Below, piece by piece: positions 47,401 through 58,384 of a DNA stretch of 64,000 bases. The stretch is from Hirsutella rhossiliensis (taxonomy: Eukaryota > Ascomycota > Sordariomycetes > Hypocreales > Ophiocordycipitaceae), in contig NW_025408667.1 in NCBI RefSeq assembly GCF_020360975.1, positions 4,836,001 through 4,900,000 on the forward strand, read 5' to 3'. The position numbers and the translations under genes were made by a program. The notes beneath the pieces were generated by a model. It was not told the origin of the DNA. It was given only the letters and a program-made list of their open reading frames with translations, and ran no database searches. Each line of letters begins with the position of its first letter. Position 1 is the stretch's first letter.

Positions 47401-48730
47401 TTCTTTAGTACTAATAGCTCTATATATAATATACTATATAGCGGTCTAAATAGTATAGGTAGTTCCTACTACTTTTTATTAGTATAAAGTATAATCCTAT
47501 AGTCTACCCTTAGCTTATATAGGTTAAGCTTATTTACTTTCTAGGACTTAAATAGTAGTAAGAGGTTATAAAAGCGCTTTAGTATCTATTACTATAGCTT
47601 ATAGGGCGACTTTAGCTTCTTCGTTTAAAAGGCCTTATCGATATCTACTAGGCTAACTATATAAACCGCTACGTTAGCCGCTACCTAGCCTTACCCCCGC
47701 TCTACCTATCGTATAGTTCTTATAAAGATAAAGGTAAGGACTTTTTATACTAAGTATAAAGCTTATACGCTTAGTCCTATACTTATAGAACTATTATTAT
47801 AGTAGACCTACTATTATATAGGCCTAAACTATAGCTTCCTTTAGTATAGAACTAAGTATAACTCTATATATAATAACTAAGGTTTCTTAAGGATTAAGGG
47901 AAACTTTAGTTAAGGGATTATATAAGCTACGATAAGCTTATAGTAACTATCGACCTTTATAGCTAGCTATATAATACCCTTAATTACTATACCTTTTATT
48001 ACGCTTAAGGCGCCCTTTACTTACCTTAGGGCGATCTTTTATACTAGTACTTATATCTCTCGCGTAAGCGCTTTATTAACTATAGCGTAGTACTAGTAGC
48101 CCTTATCTATAAGAGCGGTAATAGGTAAGGAGTTATTAATTATAACCTATATTAAAGTAGGCTCCTCTTCTATATAGGCGGATAATTCCTTCTTCTTATT
48201 TACTAGTTTTAGTAATTAAGGCTCTAAAGCCTATCTTTACTCTAGAGCTACTCTTTTTCCTTTAGGCCTAAGAGGGCGGAGTCCTTTTTATTATCTAAGG
48301 TAAGGAGCGGTTTTATCTTTACTACTTTAACTGCTATAGGCTACTTAGCTAAAAGGAAGGGGTATTTTAATATAAAGTATATAGATACGCCGTAACGTAA
48401 GTAGCGGCTATTAGCCTTCCTCTTTTTAATTTCCTTACTCGTTACCTACTTCGCCCGCTACTTAGAGTATAGGGCGGTATAAGGGGTAGTCGATAGCGTC
48501 TTCTTACTACTTCTAGCTTAGTCTATATAGGTAGCTAATATTAAGGTATCCCTATCTATATTAATAGCTAGTTATTTATCTTATAAAAGGGCGGTAATCC
48601 TATCGCTATTATATAGCGTATACTTATAGAGCTTTTAGAAACGCGGCGTTTACTTATAGCCTTATACTACCTTTATTAACCGGCTTATATACTCGCTATA
48701 GTTAGTAAGTATAATTATAGGGATAAGTAA
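44455..48730 (-). pseudogene. Gag C terminus-protease-RT-RNase H-integrase-chromodomain of H2
   Basis: Minus-strand order. A zinc knuckle near 48405-48355 reads Y-x2-Y-x4-Y-x4-Y for C-x2-C-x4-H-x4-C. Protease near 48118-48070 reads ALIDKGY. RT spans about 47650-46700, with FIYIDNILIY near 47007-46981 for the usual YIDDILIY. RNase H and integrase run to about 44700. The chromodomain at 44620-44455 reads DKFKVKEI, then LVKWRGYLDL (Trp as TAG) and EP near the end, fitting the chromobox that targets chromoviruses to heterochromatin. Strongly RIP-mutated. Confidence 0.85.
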
Positions 48731-49113
48731 TTTAACGGGTAAGATCGTACCCCTATAGATATTAGCCCGTTAAGGGGGGGGGGGATAAGACCCCTAGTAC
48801 TCCCCTTCTAACTTACTTTTAAGTATACTTAAAGGCGTTATAAAGACCTCGATTATCTAATTAAGTATCTTCCTTAATTATAGTTAATTAAAATTTTTGT
48901 TTTTCCCCTTTAAAGTAAAGGCTGCTAGTTACGCGACTCTAGTAGAGATAAAAAGGCATAGTATAAAGAAATCTCTAAGACTTATATCTATAACCTAAGG
49001 CCCTTAAAGCTATATATAGGACCGATAATTAGATAATTATATAGTTAATTGCTCTACTAATCCTTAGCTATATACTACGCGTACTTTAGGTATATACCCT
49101 TATCCCCGTTAAA
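48731..49113 (+). repeat. 5' LTR of G (383 bp)
   Basis: Begins TTTAACGGGTAAGATCG and ends CCCCGTTAAA. Contains a run of 11 G (48774-48784), also present in the 3' LTR, and a TATA-like CTATATATAGG near 49010. Followed by ACTAGTTTCTAAGGCG, a possible primer-binding site. Confidence 0.9.
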
Positions 49114-49199
49114 ACTAGTTTCTAAGGCGTGAACTCGTTATTCCGTTTTATTTATATAGCGATAAGTAGCTTTACGAAGCTAAGAATACCTAGAGAACG

Positions 49200-52100
49200 A
49201 CGCTACTATTTAGAAAAAATAAAATCTAGGGATTTAATAATTAAAGTAGTAACTACCTTAATAGCTAGAGTTAGGGACCTAATAAGGCGATAGACTTACT
49301 AGGAAATAAATAATTAGATAATACCTTCGCTAGTAGTAAAGGAAAAGTAATAAGCTAATATTAAAAAACCCTAAGCTCTTATTATTAACCCTATAACCCT
49401 TAATACTAGCGACTTAGTTAAGAAACTACGATCCTTATATAATACTTTAAAAGATATAAATAATAACGATAGCGTAATCTAGACCGTTCTAAAACCCTAC
49501 TAAGACCTCTTACTTATATACATACTAATAATACTAATATAGGTACTAATAAGGGATACCCTAATAACCTTAACCTTAGCTCTCCTCTACGCGGTAGCTT
49601 ATAGAAAACGCCTACCTCCCGCTAATAAATAAGAAAGTAAGTAATAAGATAGTTATAATAAGATATCCTTTAACTCTAAAAACTCTAACTCTAAATTTCG
49701 TAACCTTATAATCTATAGGCATACTATATCTAGAAACGCTAACCGTTAAAAGGGATTATTTAATACTACTACTAGCGATATAAAGAAAATTAAGGTAAAT
49801 ATTAATAAGATTACTAATAGACTTAGAGATATACTCGCTAGAAGCTAAGATAACTTTATAGGAAGACTCCGCTAACTATAACTTTAACCTATTAGTAAAT
49901 TTAACGGTAAAAATATAACTAAATTCCTTAAGAAGTTTAAATAAGAGATACGTATTAACTATATCTATAACGAGGATAAAATAAACTAGCTTAAAGTCTA
50001 TATCTCCTTTATATAAGCCCCTACTATTAAAATTCTTATAGATAGGCTTACCTAAGAAGAAGTAAAGAAGAGACTCCTTTAATACTACTATATATATAAT
50101 ATTAAATAACTAGAAACTACTAACGACCGCTTAGACTATTATAATACTAAAAAGCCTAAGACTATTATAGAAGTTATAGAATAGCTTAGTCTTTACTTAT
50201 ACCTATAGCGTAAGGTATAACCTAACGGCTAAGAAGAATCTATAGTCTAGTTATACTTTATTTACTATATAATACTAAAGGAGCTTATTATTAACGTTAT
50301 AAAGAGAAATAGGAAGATATTTAAAGTTATCTCGAAACTCCTATATAAAAGCCTTATCTATATAATTAATAACTACTTAGCACCTCGCTAGGACGTTAAG
50401 TAATAAGATATAGTATCTAAAGTCTATAATTAAAAGCTTAAGAACCTAAAGAAAGACTAGCTCTTCGGGGAAATTAACGAAGTAATAAAGAAAGCTGAAT
50501 TTAATAAGGGTAAAGAAAAACTTCCTAAAGAGCTAAAGAAAATAGATAAGAAACCTAGATAGCCCGTAAAGGAGATCTTAGACCTAATAAAAGCCTTTAA
50601 AGATATAAAGATTAACCTTACTTACTAATAAGAGTAGATATTTAACTAGCTTAATAGGGAATAAAGACGCGTTAGTAGTAGAGGCTACTCTTTAAGTTAT
50701 AGATAAGGAGGTAGCGTAAATACTATCGGATTTTACTGCCTATCTAATTAATATATATAGTTTTAGGTTAATACTTTTAACCGGCCTAGGAGATACTTTT
50801 ATTATAGTAAAGAAAGATACTACCCTAAGAAGTATAAGGTATACTCTTAGAACTACGAGATCGGATTTATGATATATAAAGTAGTAAACGGGACTCTTTA
50901 CCTTAAAAGAAAAGATAATAAAAGCGTAATTCCCCCGGTACTTACTAATAGGTTTTCTTAAATAGGTATATATATTCGAAGGCTTATTATATACTAAGTA
51001 GATATATAGCTAGACTCCTTTATATTACTACTTATAAAATAGGTTAAAGCTATAGTTATACTATCTTACCCGAATTAGGCTACTAGTTAAAGAGAATCCG
51101 GTTTCCTAGACTAGTTCTAGAGATATAAAAGCCCGTATAAGTAGAAGCTAAGGAATCTAAAAGTAAGCGATATAAGAAAAGAAGTAGGAAGGATATTAGT
51201 TATTATAATTATAGATAACTTATAATAAAGCGATATATATAATTAGATAATCTATATAACTACGATAAGGATTAATACCTATAAAGGGAAAAGATAAAGA
51301 GTTAAAGAGGACGTAAAGGAAATTAAGATAATAAGAATAGTAAAAACTAGCCTAAAGATTATCCTTATATACTATAGATATAGAGTAGATCTAGATAAGA
51401 AGTTTAATAGACTTATAGATAAAATCGTCGGAGAAATTATATATAAAAGAATCCTAATCCCTTTAAATTACCTAATTAACTTTATTCCCTAACTAAGCGA
51501 GAGACTTAGTATAAGATACGTAGATATAGCCTAAGGTATAGAAAATACTAAATTCTAGACCCTAGAGAAAGCAGAGAGTAATATAAGACCTTATAGAGCT
51601 ACGATAATAGTTATAAAAGTAGCCGAAGATAATATAAAGAGTAGTTTACTCCTCCTTAAATATTTATAAGGAAAACTTATAGTAGCTTTAGTATAAGTTA
51701 AAGAATAAGATAAAGAATACTAAGTTAAACTAATTAAGCTTACTTACCTTACTTATAAAGAATCGGATTATAAGTGCCTCGAAGCCTAATAAGTATTAAA
51801 GGAAGTTAGGTTTATAACTAATATAATTAGTATAACGTAACTAACTTAAAGACTATTTAATTAATAAACTCTAAAGGCAATAAGACTAAAGAAAGACGAA
51901 TTTATTATATAAGAAGTAGTACTCTCGATAAGATACTAAGAGATAACTCTAAAGGACCTTATAACGATTCCTATAATATATATAAATATAGTCCTTATAC
52001 CTTTCCGCTCGCTTAAGTATATATAAGACCTACCCTATATTTAAGTATAGCTTAGTAGCTAGAAAGCTAAAGTTCTAAGCGCCTTAATTAATACTAGGTT

Positions 52101-52940
52101 TAAAGGAAACCTTATTACTAAAAGATATATAAACGTATATAGGCTTAAAATCCTACTAATAAGAGTATTAATAACGGCGTATACTAGGTCCCCTATAGAT
52201 ATAGTTAGGGAGGTAGAGACTAATCTCTATCTAGGCACGGCTTAGATACTAATCTATCTTTATATTACGCTAGATAGAGTCTTAGTCCCCTTTATCCTAG
52301 GCATACTATTTATTAGAGCCGCGCGTATATTATTTAATTATTCCCTAAGGAACGGCGATAAATAGGTTAAATATTAGATCGGTACTATTTAGGTAGTTAC
52401 GCTAGCGGTAGGAGCTATTAGATAGGAGCTTCTAAACGAGGTCGATATAGTAAAATCCTTTTAAACTACGACCTTAATAGTTAATAAAGATATATATAAA
52501 AGACTAAAGCTTAAGGAGACTATATAGGAAACAGCTACCTAGCTCCTAAGAAATCTTTTTAGGCTTTAGTAATAGAAGTCGAAGAAGATAACCTAAGAGC
52601 TACCTAATAATAATAAAGAGAACCCCTTATAGATACCCTAATAGCCGAGATTCTCTTACTAGGAAGTAAGATCCTTAGTTATAGAGGGGGCGCTAACTAA
52701 GTCCCTAACCTAGCCTATACTAGCGTAAACAAGCCCTTAATAGTACTAGTACGATAGTAATTAATTATAGATAAAGGAGATAAAGCAATTCTAGCTATCG
52801 GATCTAAGATAGTAGAAGAGATTATTAAAGTTATAGTTATAGAGGCTATAGGAGAATTTAAGAAAAACATTATTAAAGCTAGAAAGAAGTTTAGAAAGAT
52901 CTAAAAGGTTAAAGTTAAGATAGGGAGGAAACGACCTATT
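49200..52940 (+). pseudogene. Gag-protease of gypsy G
   Basis: One frame with TAA/TAG at Gln/Trp sites. Gag covers about 49220-50640 (Lys/Ile-rich capsid-like, matching A). A longer linker follows, and a protease-like segment near 52080 reads ALINTRFKGN where ALIDTGSKGN is expected. The N terminus cannot be fixed because start codons have mostly been lost. Confidence 0.75.
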
Positions 52941-54655
52941 AGATTATATAATCTAAGAGTTAATACTCTCTTTAAAAGAAAAGTAAATAAGATTAACCCT
53001 ATTAATAATACTCTATTAAACGGCTCGACGCTAGAATAGGACCTTAACTAAAAGAAGACTAAATAGAATACTATTAAAGATAAGATATAGCCTAGACCCT
53101 ACTTAGAATACTTAATAGGAAAATTCTTAAGTATATAAAAAGGAAAGCGGCTAATATAAGAAAGACTTAAAGTAATTTATAAATAATTTAAGGGCTTTCT
53201 TATAAAGGTAGAAATCCGGATCTTTAATAGTATTCTATTTAATAGGAAAGCAGCGTTATCCTAGGACTTTATAGAAAGAGGTAAAGTCGACCTAGCTATA
53301 GCCCCCCTATAGGTTATTAGGATAATAGAATATAAGGTATAGTAAGTAGCCTTAATCTTAATCCTAAAAGCGATAGAGTAGAAAGTTATCGATATCCTTA
53401 AAATTAAACTAGAAATAGGAGTCCTTAAAGAAGGGTATAGGCCCTATAAGAACCTTTTTTTTCTAGTAGTAAAGAAAGATAAAGGACTACGCTTAATTAA
53501 TTCCGCTATACGCGTAAATACCGTTATAATAAGAGATATAAACCTACCGCCGAATATAGATAAGTTTAGCGACTACTTCTCGATATATAGGATCCTTTCC
53601 CTCTTAGACCTTTTTTAGGCTATAATTAGATCCTCTTAATATTAAAAGCTATAACTTAATAATATTCATGATACCTATTAGCCTCTTATATATATATATA
53701 CTCCTTAAGGGCTATAAACTTAGTCGGCTAATTTATAAGGATAATATAAAGAATCCTATAAGACCTTATACTAAATATCTATAGAATTTCCTTAATAATA
53801 TAGGTATTAAGGGGCCCGATATAATATATAATAATAAAGAGGTAGCGCTAGGAGTAAGGAGATTTATCTTTAAATACCTTATTAACCTTAATAAAGTCTT
53901 AGTTAACGTCGAACTCTTTAGTTATACGATTATAAGGGCTAAATCGAAATTCTACTAGTAAGTAACTAAAGTTATTAGTTATATCTATAGAATAAATAAA
54001 AGGTGCCCTATAAAAGCTAAAGTTATTAAAATTAAGGAATAGATAAGATGCCTTAATATAACGTATATTAGAGCTTTCTTTAGTATTATAGGATACTATC
54101 GAATCTAGATTAGATAGTTCGCTATCTTAGTAAAACCCTTTATAGACCTACTAAAGAAAGAAGTCTATTAGGAATAAGGAGACGAATAAGTAAATACGAT
54201 AGCTGCCCTTAAAGAAGCTATTACTAATCTAGTCTTTCTAGTATCCCTCGACGTTAGCCTAGGAAGAGGAGATATTATTTTAATATATAATGCTAGTTTG
54301 CTTAGCTAGGGGGCAGTCTTAATATAAATCGTCGATAGAAAGAGGCGCCCTATAAGGTTTAAAAGTAGAACGTAGTTACTAGTAGAAACTAAATATAATA
54401 CAATAAAGAGGGAGTATAGGGCTATATTAAGTACGCTTAGGAGACTAAGAATATACCTATATAGCGTATATTTTATCTTAGAAACTAACGTATAGGTCCT
54501 AGTCGATTAACTAAAAGGTGCCCTTAAAGACGTCCTTAGAGCTATAGTAACTTACTAAATAAGCTATATTTTCCTCTTTAACTTTACTATATAATACGTT
54601 AAAGGTAAGAAGAATAGCGTAGCCGATAGACTCTTAAGAAAGCTTAAAAGACCTT
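52941..54655 (+). pseudogene. RT and RNase H of gypsy G (absent from A)
   Basis: Recognisable gypsy RT: LEIGVLKEG, then NLFFLVVKKDKGLRLIN, then a DINLPPNIDKF region. The DLFSGYNQIPL segment reads with a TAG in place. After the RT palm come GYYRIWIRQFA-like and KPFIDLLKKEV, then RNase H (IYNASLLSQGAVL; VADRLLRKLKRP at the end). The segment is precisely what A lacks. The usual YxDD box is not clearly readable. Confidence 0.8.
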
Positions 54656-56400
54656 CTAATATATTAGATAGGGAAATAGAAGGCGATATTAAAGAATTTA
54701 TAGACTTTTACTTAAACGTAGTATAAGGGACTAAGCTATAAGGGGACTACTTAAAGGAATCGAGGATAATTATAGACTTCCTTTAAACGTTAAAACGGCC
54801 GGAGGGCCTTTCTAAATAAGACTATAGGAAGCTACGTCTAAAGAGTCTAAATTTCTACGTTAAAGATTAGAAGCTTTAGCGACTCCCTAGGAAGGAAGAA
54901 AGGGGACCTATACTAGTTATAGATAACTTAAAAGAATAGAAAAGGATTATCGTAAAGTACTACGCGTAAATAGGATATAAAGGATAATAAGTTATATATA
55001 TATTTATAAAGAATAGGTATTAGTAGGCTAGCCTTTAGAACGATATTTATAGTATAATCTCTTCCTATAAAAAATACTAATACTTTACGACTAAGAAACC
55101 CTAGGAAGTTATAACTACGACCGCGCCTAGCTACCCTATAAGTAAGATTTACTTTAATAGCTAGTATATACTATTTAATTATAGGTATTCGTACCTTATA
55201 AAAGTATAAGACGACCTTACTAAATAGGTAGAAGTAACCCTAGTTAAGGAAATTATATGGAGCTATAACTAAATTTATACTCTTTATTATTTATAGGTAT
55301 AGCGTAATACTATACGCTATAATCGATAGAGGGCTTAAAATAAAGAAAGACTTTAAGTATATCCTAGAGGATATAGGCGTTAAAGTTATTTAAACTTCGG
55401 TATATAATTTAAAGGCAAACGCGGTAGTAAAATAAAGGCACTAAAGGTTAATAATAGTACTTATAAAAATAGCGGAGAAAAAGGGTAAGTAAATTAAATA
55501 CCTTAACTAAGCAATCCTTATAGACCGAATAGTAGTTAAAGAGTCTTATAGAATATTAGCTTTCTACCTACTATAAATAGGAACTAGTACTACCTCTTAA
55601 GGTAGAATACCTAACTTAGCGACTAATTAACTAAGATAAAGTAAAGATAAGAGAAGAATTATTTAAAGTATAAGTATAAGTTTTAAAAAGGAAAGAAAAA
55701 GATATAAAAGAAGCTAAGAAAAGAGTAATAAGATATCGGAATTAATTAGTAGAGAGGACGAATAAAGCTAATAAGTATATAATAAGGAAAGAAAGCCTAT
55801 AACCTAGAGACCTTATCTTACTATTTAACGTAAGACGATTAAATAATCTAGGGAGGTAAGCTAAGTATTAAATAAGGTAGAACGGTCCCTTTTAAGTAGT
55901 ATCGCGCTTAGAGTAGTCTAGGGCGTATAAGATTAAGACTCTAAATAAAATCGTACTTAATAAGATAATCTTAGGAGAGCATTTAAAGAAGTTTAAAAAG
56001 GATAAGGAAGGTTAGTAGTGCTCTACTAAGGACGACTAGTTACTCTAAGATAAGATTACTCTTAATAAGAGGAGGAAGGAAGAAATAATAAACGAAGTAG
56101 ATAATTTACTACTCTTACTAAGTAGAGAAGCCTTAGATTAAATAGTACTATAGTCGTAACGACTCCCTAATAAACCTTAGAAGGATTAAAGCTAAGAAAA
56201 GGAAGAAGAGCGACTATAGATACCTAAGAAAGGCCTAAGGTATACGATCGAGGTTTAGCTGCTATAACTTAGTAAAGTAAAAAAGGATCTCTATATAGGA
56301 GCCCTAAAGACGCTAATTTAACGAGAAAAGGAGGAGGTAAAAAGGAGCTAAGGAGGAAAAGGTAGTAAAGATAAAAATCTATAACTATCGTAAGAAGTAT
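54656..56400 (+). pseudogene. Integrase of gypsy G
   Basis: HHCC region around 54955-55110, with Tyr for Cys/His. The core reads IYFNSQYI, then QDDLTKQVEVTLVKE (55200-55250), and the NLKANAVVK region near 55410 (Lys for the catalytic Glu). The C-terminal part has FDVRRLNNLGRQAKYQ (Gln as TAA/TAG), NGPFQVVSRL and a Lys/Glu-rich tail. Confidence 0.8.
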
Positions 56401-56719
56401 ACTAGAACCTAACTAGTAACTAGGGCACCGTCTAACTATTTAATTAAAGGACGACTATAGTAGCCGAGATATTTACGAGCGCCTTACCTACTACCTTACT
56501 ATTTTAAATTTTCTACCTAAAGCTCCTTAAGTAGATAAAGATAATATTTCCTACCCTTCCTTAATAATAACCTACCCTTTACTACCTTAAAGAAGACGAA
56601 TAAAGATATAATTAAATAATAGAGTAAGAAAATAAATATTCTTACTACCTACCTCCCTTAAGAATAGGATTTTTTACTTTATAAATAGGGATATTTATTC
56701 TTTATTATAAAAAGGGAGA
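56401..56719. other. Non-coding spacer after integrase in G
   Basis: No supportable frame. Contains runs of C/T and A/T and matches the spacer in A at 8041-8369. Confidence 0.45.
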
Positions 56720-57410
56720 CCTACTATAGCGAAAATAAACGCGCTTATAAGATAAATTTTAATATATTTTTAACTTACTAGATTAAACGCGTATAACCTT
56801 AAGAGAAAAACTTTTACCGCTAAAGATAGCGACTAAACGAGGCTACCTACTCCTAGTAAACTTATTATAGACTACTATAAAGCGAACTTAAAGACTATTT
56901 AATTATTACTTAAGAGATAGCTCGTTAAACCTATATAATCTCTTTCTAGGTAAAATAAGTATAAGGTTAATTTCCTCCCCTTCCTCTAAATCCTTAGTAG
57001 GACTAAAGGGATTAAGAATATTATAAAGAAGATAAGGGGCAGTCTTATTACTAATATACTTATCGTAAAATTTATTAGTCTCGAGGTTAGTATAGAAATT
57101 ATAACTATATATATAGTTAGCGAATCTATTAAGGTCGTAAGTAGCCCTATAGTATTTAAGGAAGTACTGCTATTTATAAATAGATGCTTTAGTTAAATCT
57201 TAGATATAGTTAGCGTAAGAACTACCGGTAGTGCCTAAAAGAGAGATATACTTATAAAAAGGAAATATAATATACTTATAAGCGGAAGTTATAGTTATTT
57301 AATAAGTTTAAATACACCCTTAATAAAGGCAAGGATTATAAGTTCTATATAAAGTAATTAGGCCTACTTAAGAGTATTTTTACCGCCTTAAACTAAGCTA
57401 AGAAAAGAAG
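56720..57410 (-). pseudogene. Antisense accessory frame of gypsy G (about 230 codons)
   Basis: Minus-strand frame read from about 57410. It runs YIIFPFYKYISLLGTTGSSY, then DLTKASIYK, YFLKYYRATYDLNRFANYI, YSYNFYTNLETNKFYDKYIS and APYLLYNILNPFSPTKDLEE, ending toward 56720. Stops are sparse and RIP-type. It matches the frame in A with many silent or conservative differences. Unrecognised; it could be a structural or regulatory protein. Confidence 0.55.
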
Positions 57411-57529
57411 TATCCGTATAGATAAGCGATTTCTATAGGGATATAGGTTACTAGCTAACGTCTATAATAAAGGGCATAAAAGACGATTTAATTATACCGA
57501 CCTAGCGTGCTCTTAGGAAAGGAAGAGAG
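57411..57529. promoter_or_regulatory. Short divergent spacer between antisense frame and X1
   Basis: The two frames start on opposite strands about 120 bp apart, suggesting a shared divergent control region. Includes the empty Tc1 target (GGATATAGGTTAC) and a purine-rich GGAAGAGAGAGGAGAG stretch. Regulatory role inferred only from layout. Confidence 0.35.
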
Positions 57530-58120
57530 AGGAGAGCAACCGCGCGCTTTAATCTTAATAATATCGGGAGCTTTTAATAGGATCTATAACTAAAAGGTAA
57601 TTTCTACGTAAATTAAAAACCCTTAGTAACTAATATTATTTTTACTATAGACCTAGGTCTTAAAGTAACTATAGATCTATAGAAAAAGACGGTTAAAATA
57701 AGCTAAGCGAGATTAAATAAGTTAGATAGTTATTACTTAAAAGTACTCTATATAAAGAGGAAAGACCTTAGTACGATAATTCTAAGTAAGAAGAGTAGTA
57801 GTAATAAGGGAAGGTTATAGAAGAGTAGTTAAAGAGAGGTTAACGATATCTAATAGCTCTTTAGTTTTAAGTTTAGCGGTCTTATAACATATAATAAGGA
57901 AGAAGAGGTAGTCGTAAAAGGAGAAGATAAAAGGTAGCGGTCTAGAGAAATAAAGAAGATAGAGGAGAGAAGAGGAAGAAGAGGAATAAAAAAAGTAAAG
58001 AGGAGAAGAAAAGGGCGGAGATTAGATAGCTTACTAATCGATAACTAATAAAAGAAGCTATTTAAGTATAACCCCTAAACACGCTTAAGACCTTACCGCT
58101 ATAGAGGCCGGCTAAAGTAA
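57530..58120 (+). pseudogene. X1: small basic accessory frame of gypsy G
   Basis: About 190 codons, collinear with A. Recognisable blocks: QLKGNFYVNQKPLVTNIIF, IDLGLKVTIDLQKK, LNKLDSYYLKVLYIKRKDLS, QQLFSFKFSGLITYNKEEE. The Lys/Arg-rich tail has an RRGRRGIKK-like run. No family recognised; basic tail suggests nucleic-acid binding, which is a guess. Confidence 0.5.
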
Positions 58121-58149
58121 CTAATAACCGCGCGCTCTAATAACTATTT

Positions 58150-58384
58150 ATTCTTCTTACTATACCCTCCTTCTTCCTTCCTTCTTCTTCCTTCTATATA
58201 TATATATATATATATATACTCCGTATACTTCCTTACTTATAACGATCCCCTCTACTAATATAACCCTTATATATATATATAATACTTAGCCTCTTAGCGT
58301 TATAACTTAGAACTACTTACCCTAACTATTTAATCTTATCTTCTCCCTCTCTTTTGCTTACTTTACCCTCTCCTAAGATATAGC
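58150..58384 (+). promoter_or_regulatory. CT-rich tract and (TA)n repeat before X2 in G
   Basis: CCTTCCTTCTTCTTCC-type pyrimidines are followed by about 11 TA units (58197-58219), a second short TA run near 58270 and CT-rich sequence up to X2. The TA run is longer than in A, so it is a variable microsatellite. Confidence 0.45.

Larger units (their letters stand above)
42647..48730 (-). mobile_element. H2: chromovirus-like Ty3/gypsy, minus strand, split by G
   Basis: Left to right on the plus strand: reversed 503-bp LTR, spacer with an antisense frame, chromodomain, integrase, RNase H, RT, protease and gag. Gag is interrupted at 48730 by G and resumes at 61301. GTAA (48727-48730) and GTAG (61301-61304) are the duplicated target, and the gag reading frame runs across the joint. 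The upstream LTR is not recognised in the window. Confidence 0.88.

Noticed and set aside
48774..48784. G-quadruplex regulatory element in the LTR
   Set aside because: A single homopolymer run, absent from related LTRs, is not evidence of function.
58197..58219. TA microsatellite as a replication origin or centromere signal
   Set aside because: It is part of the element (also in A, shorter) and sits before X2, so it is better read as element-borne promoter-like sequence.
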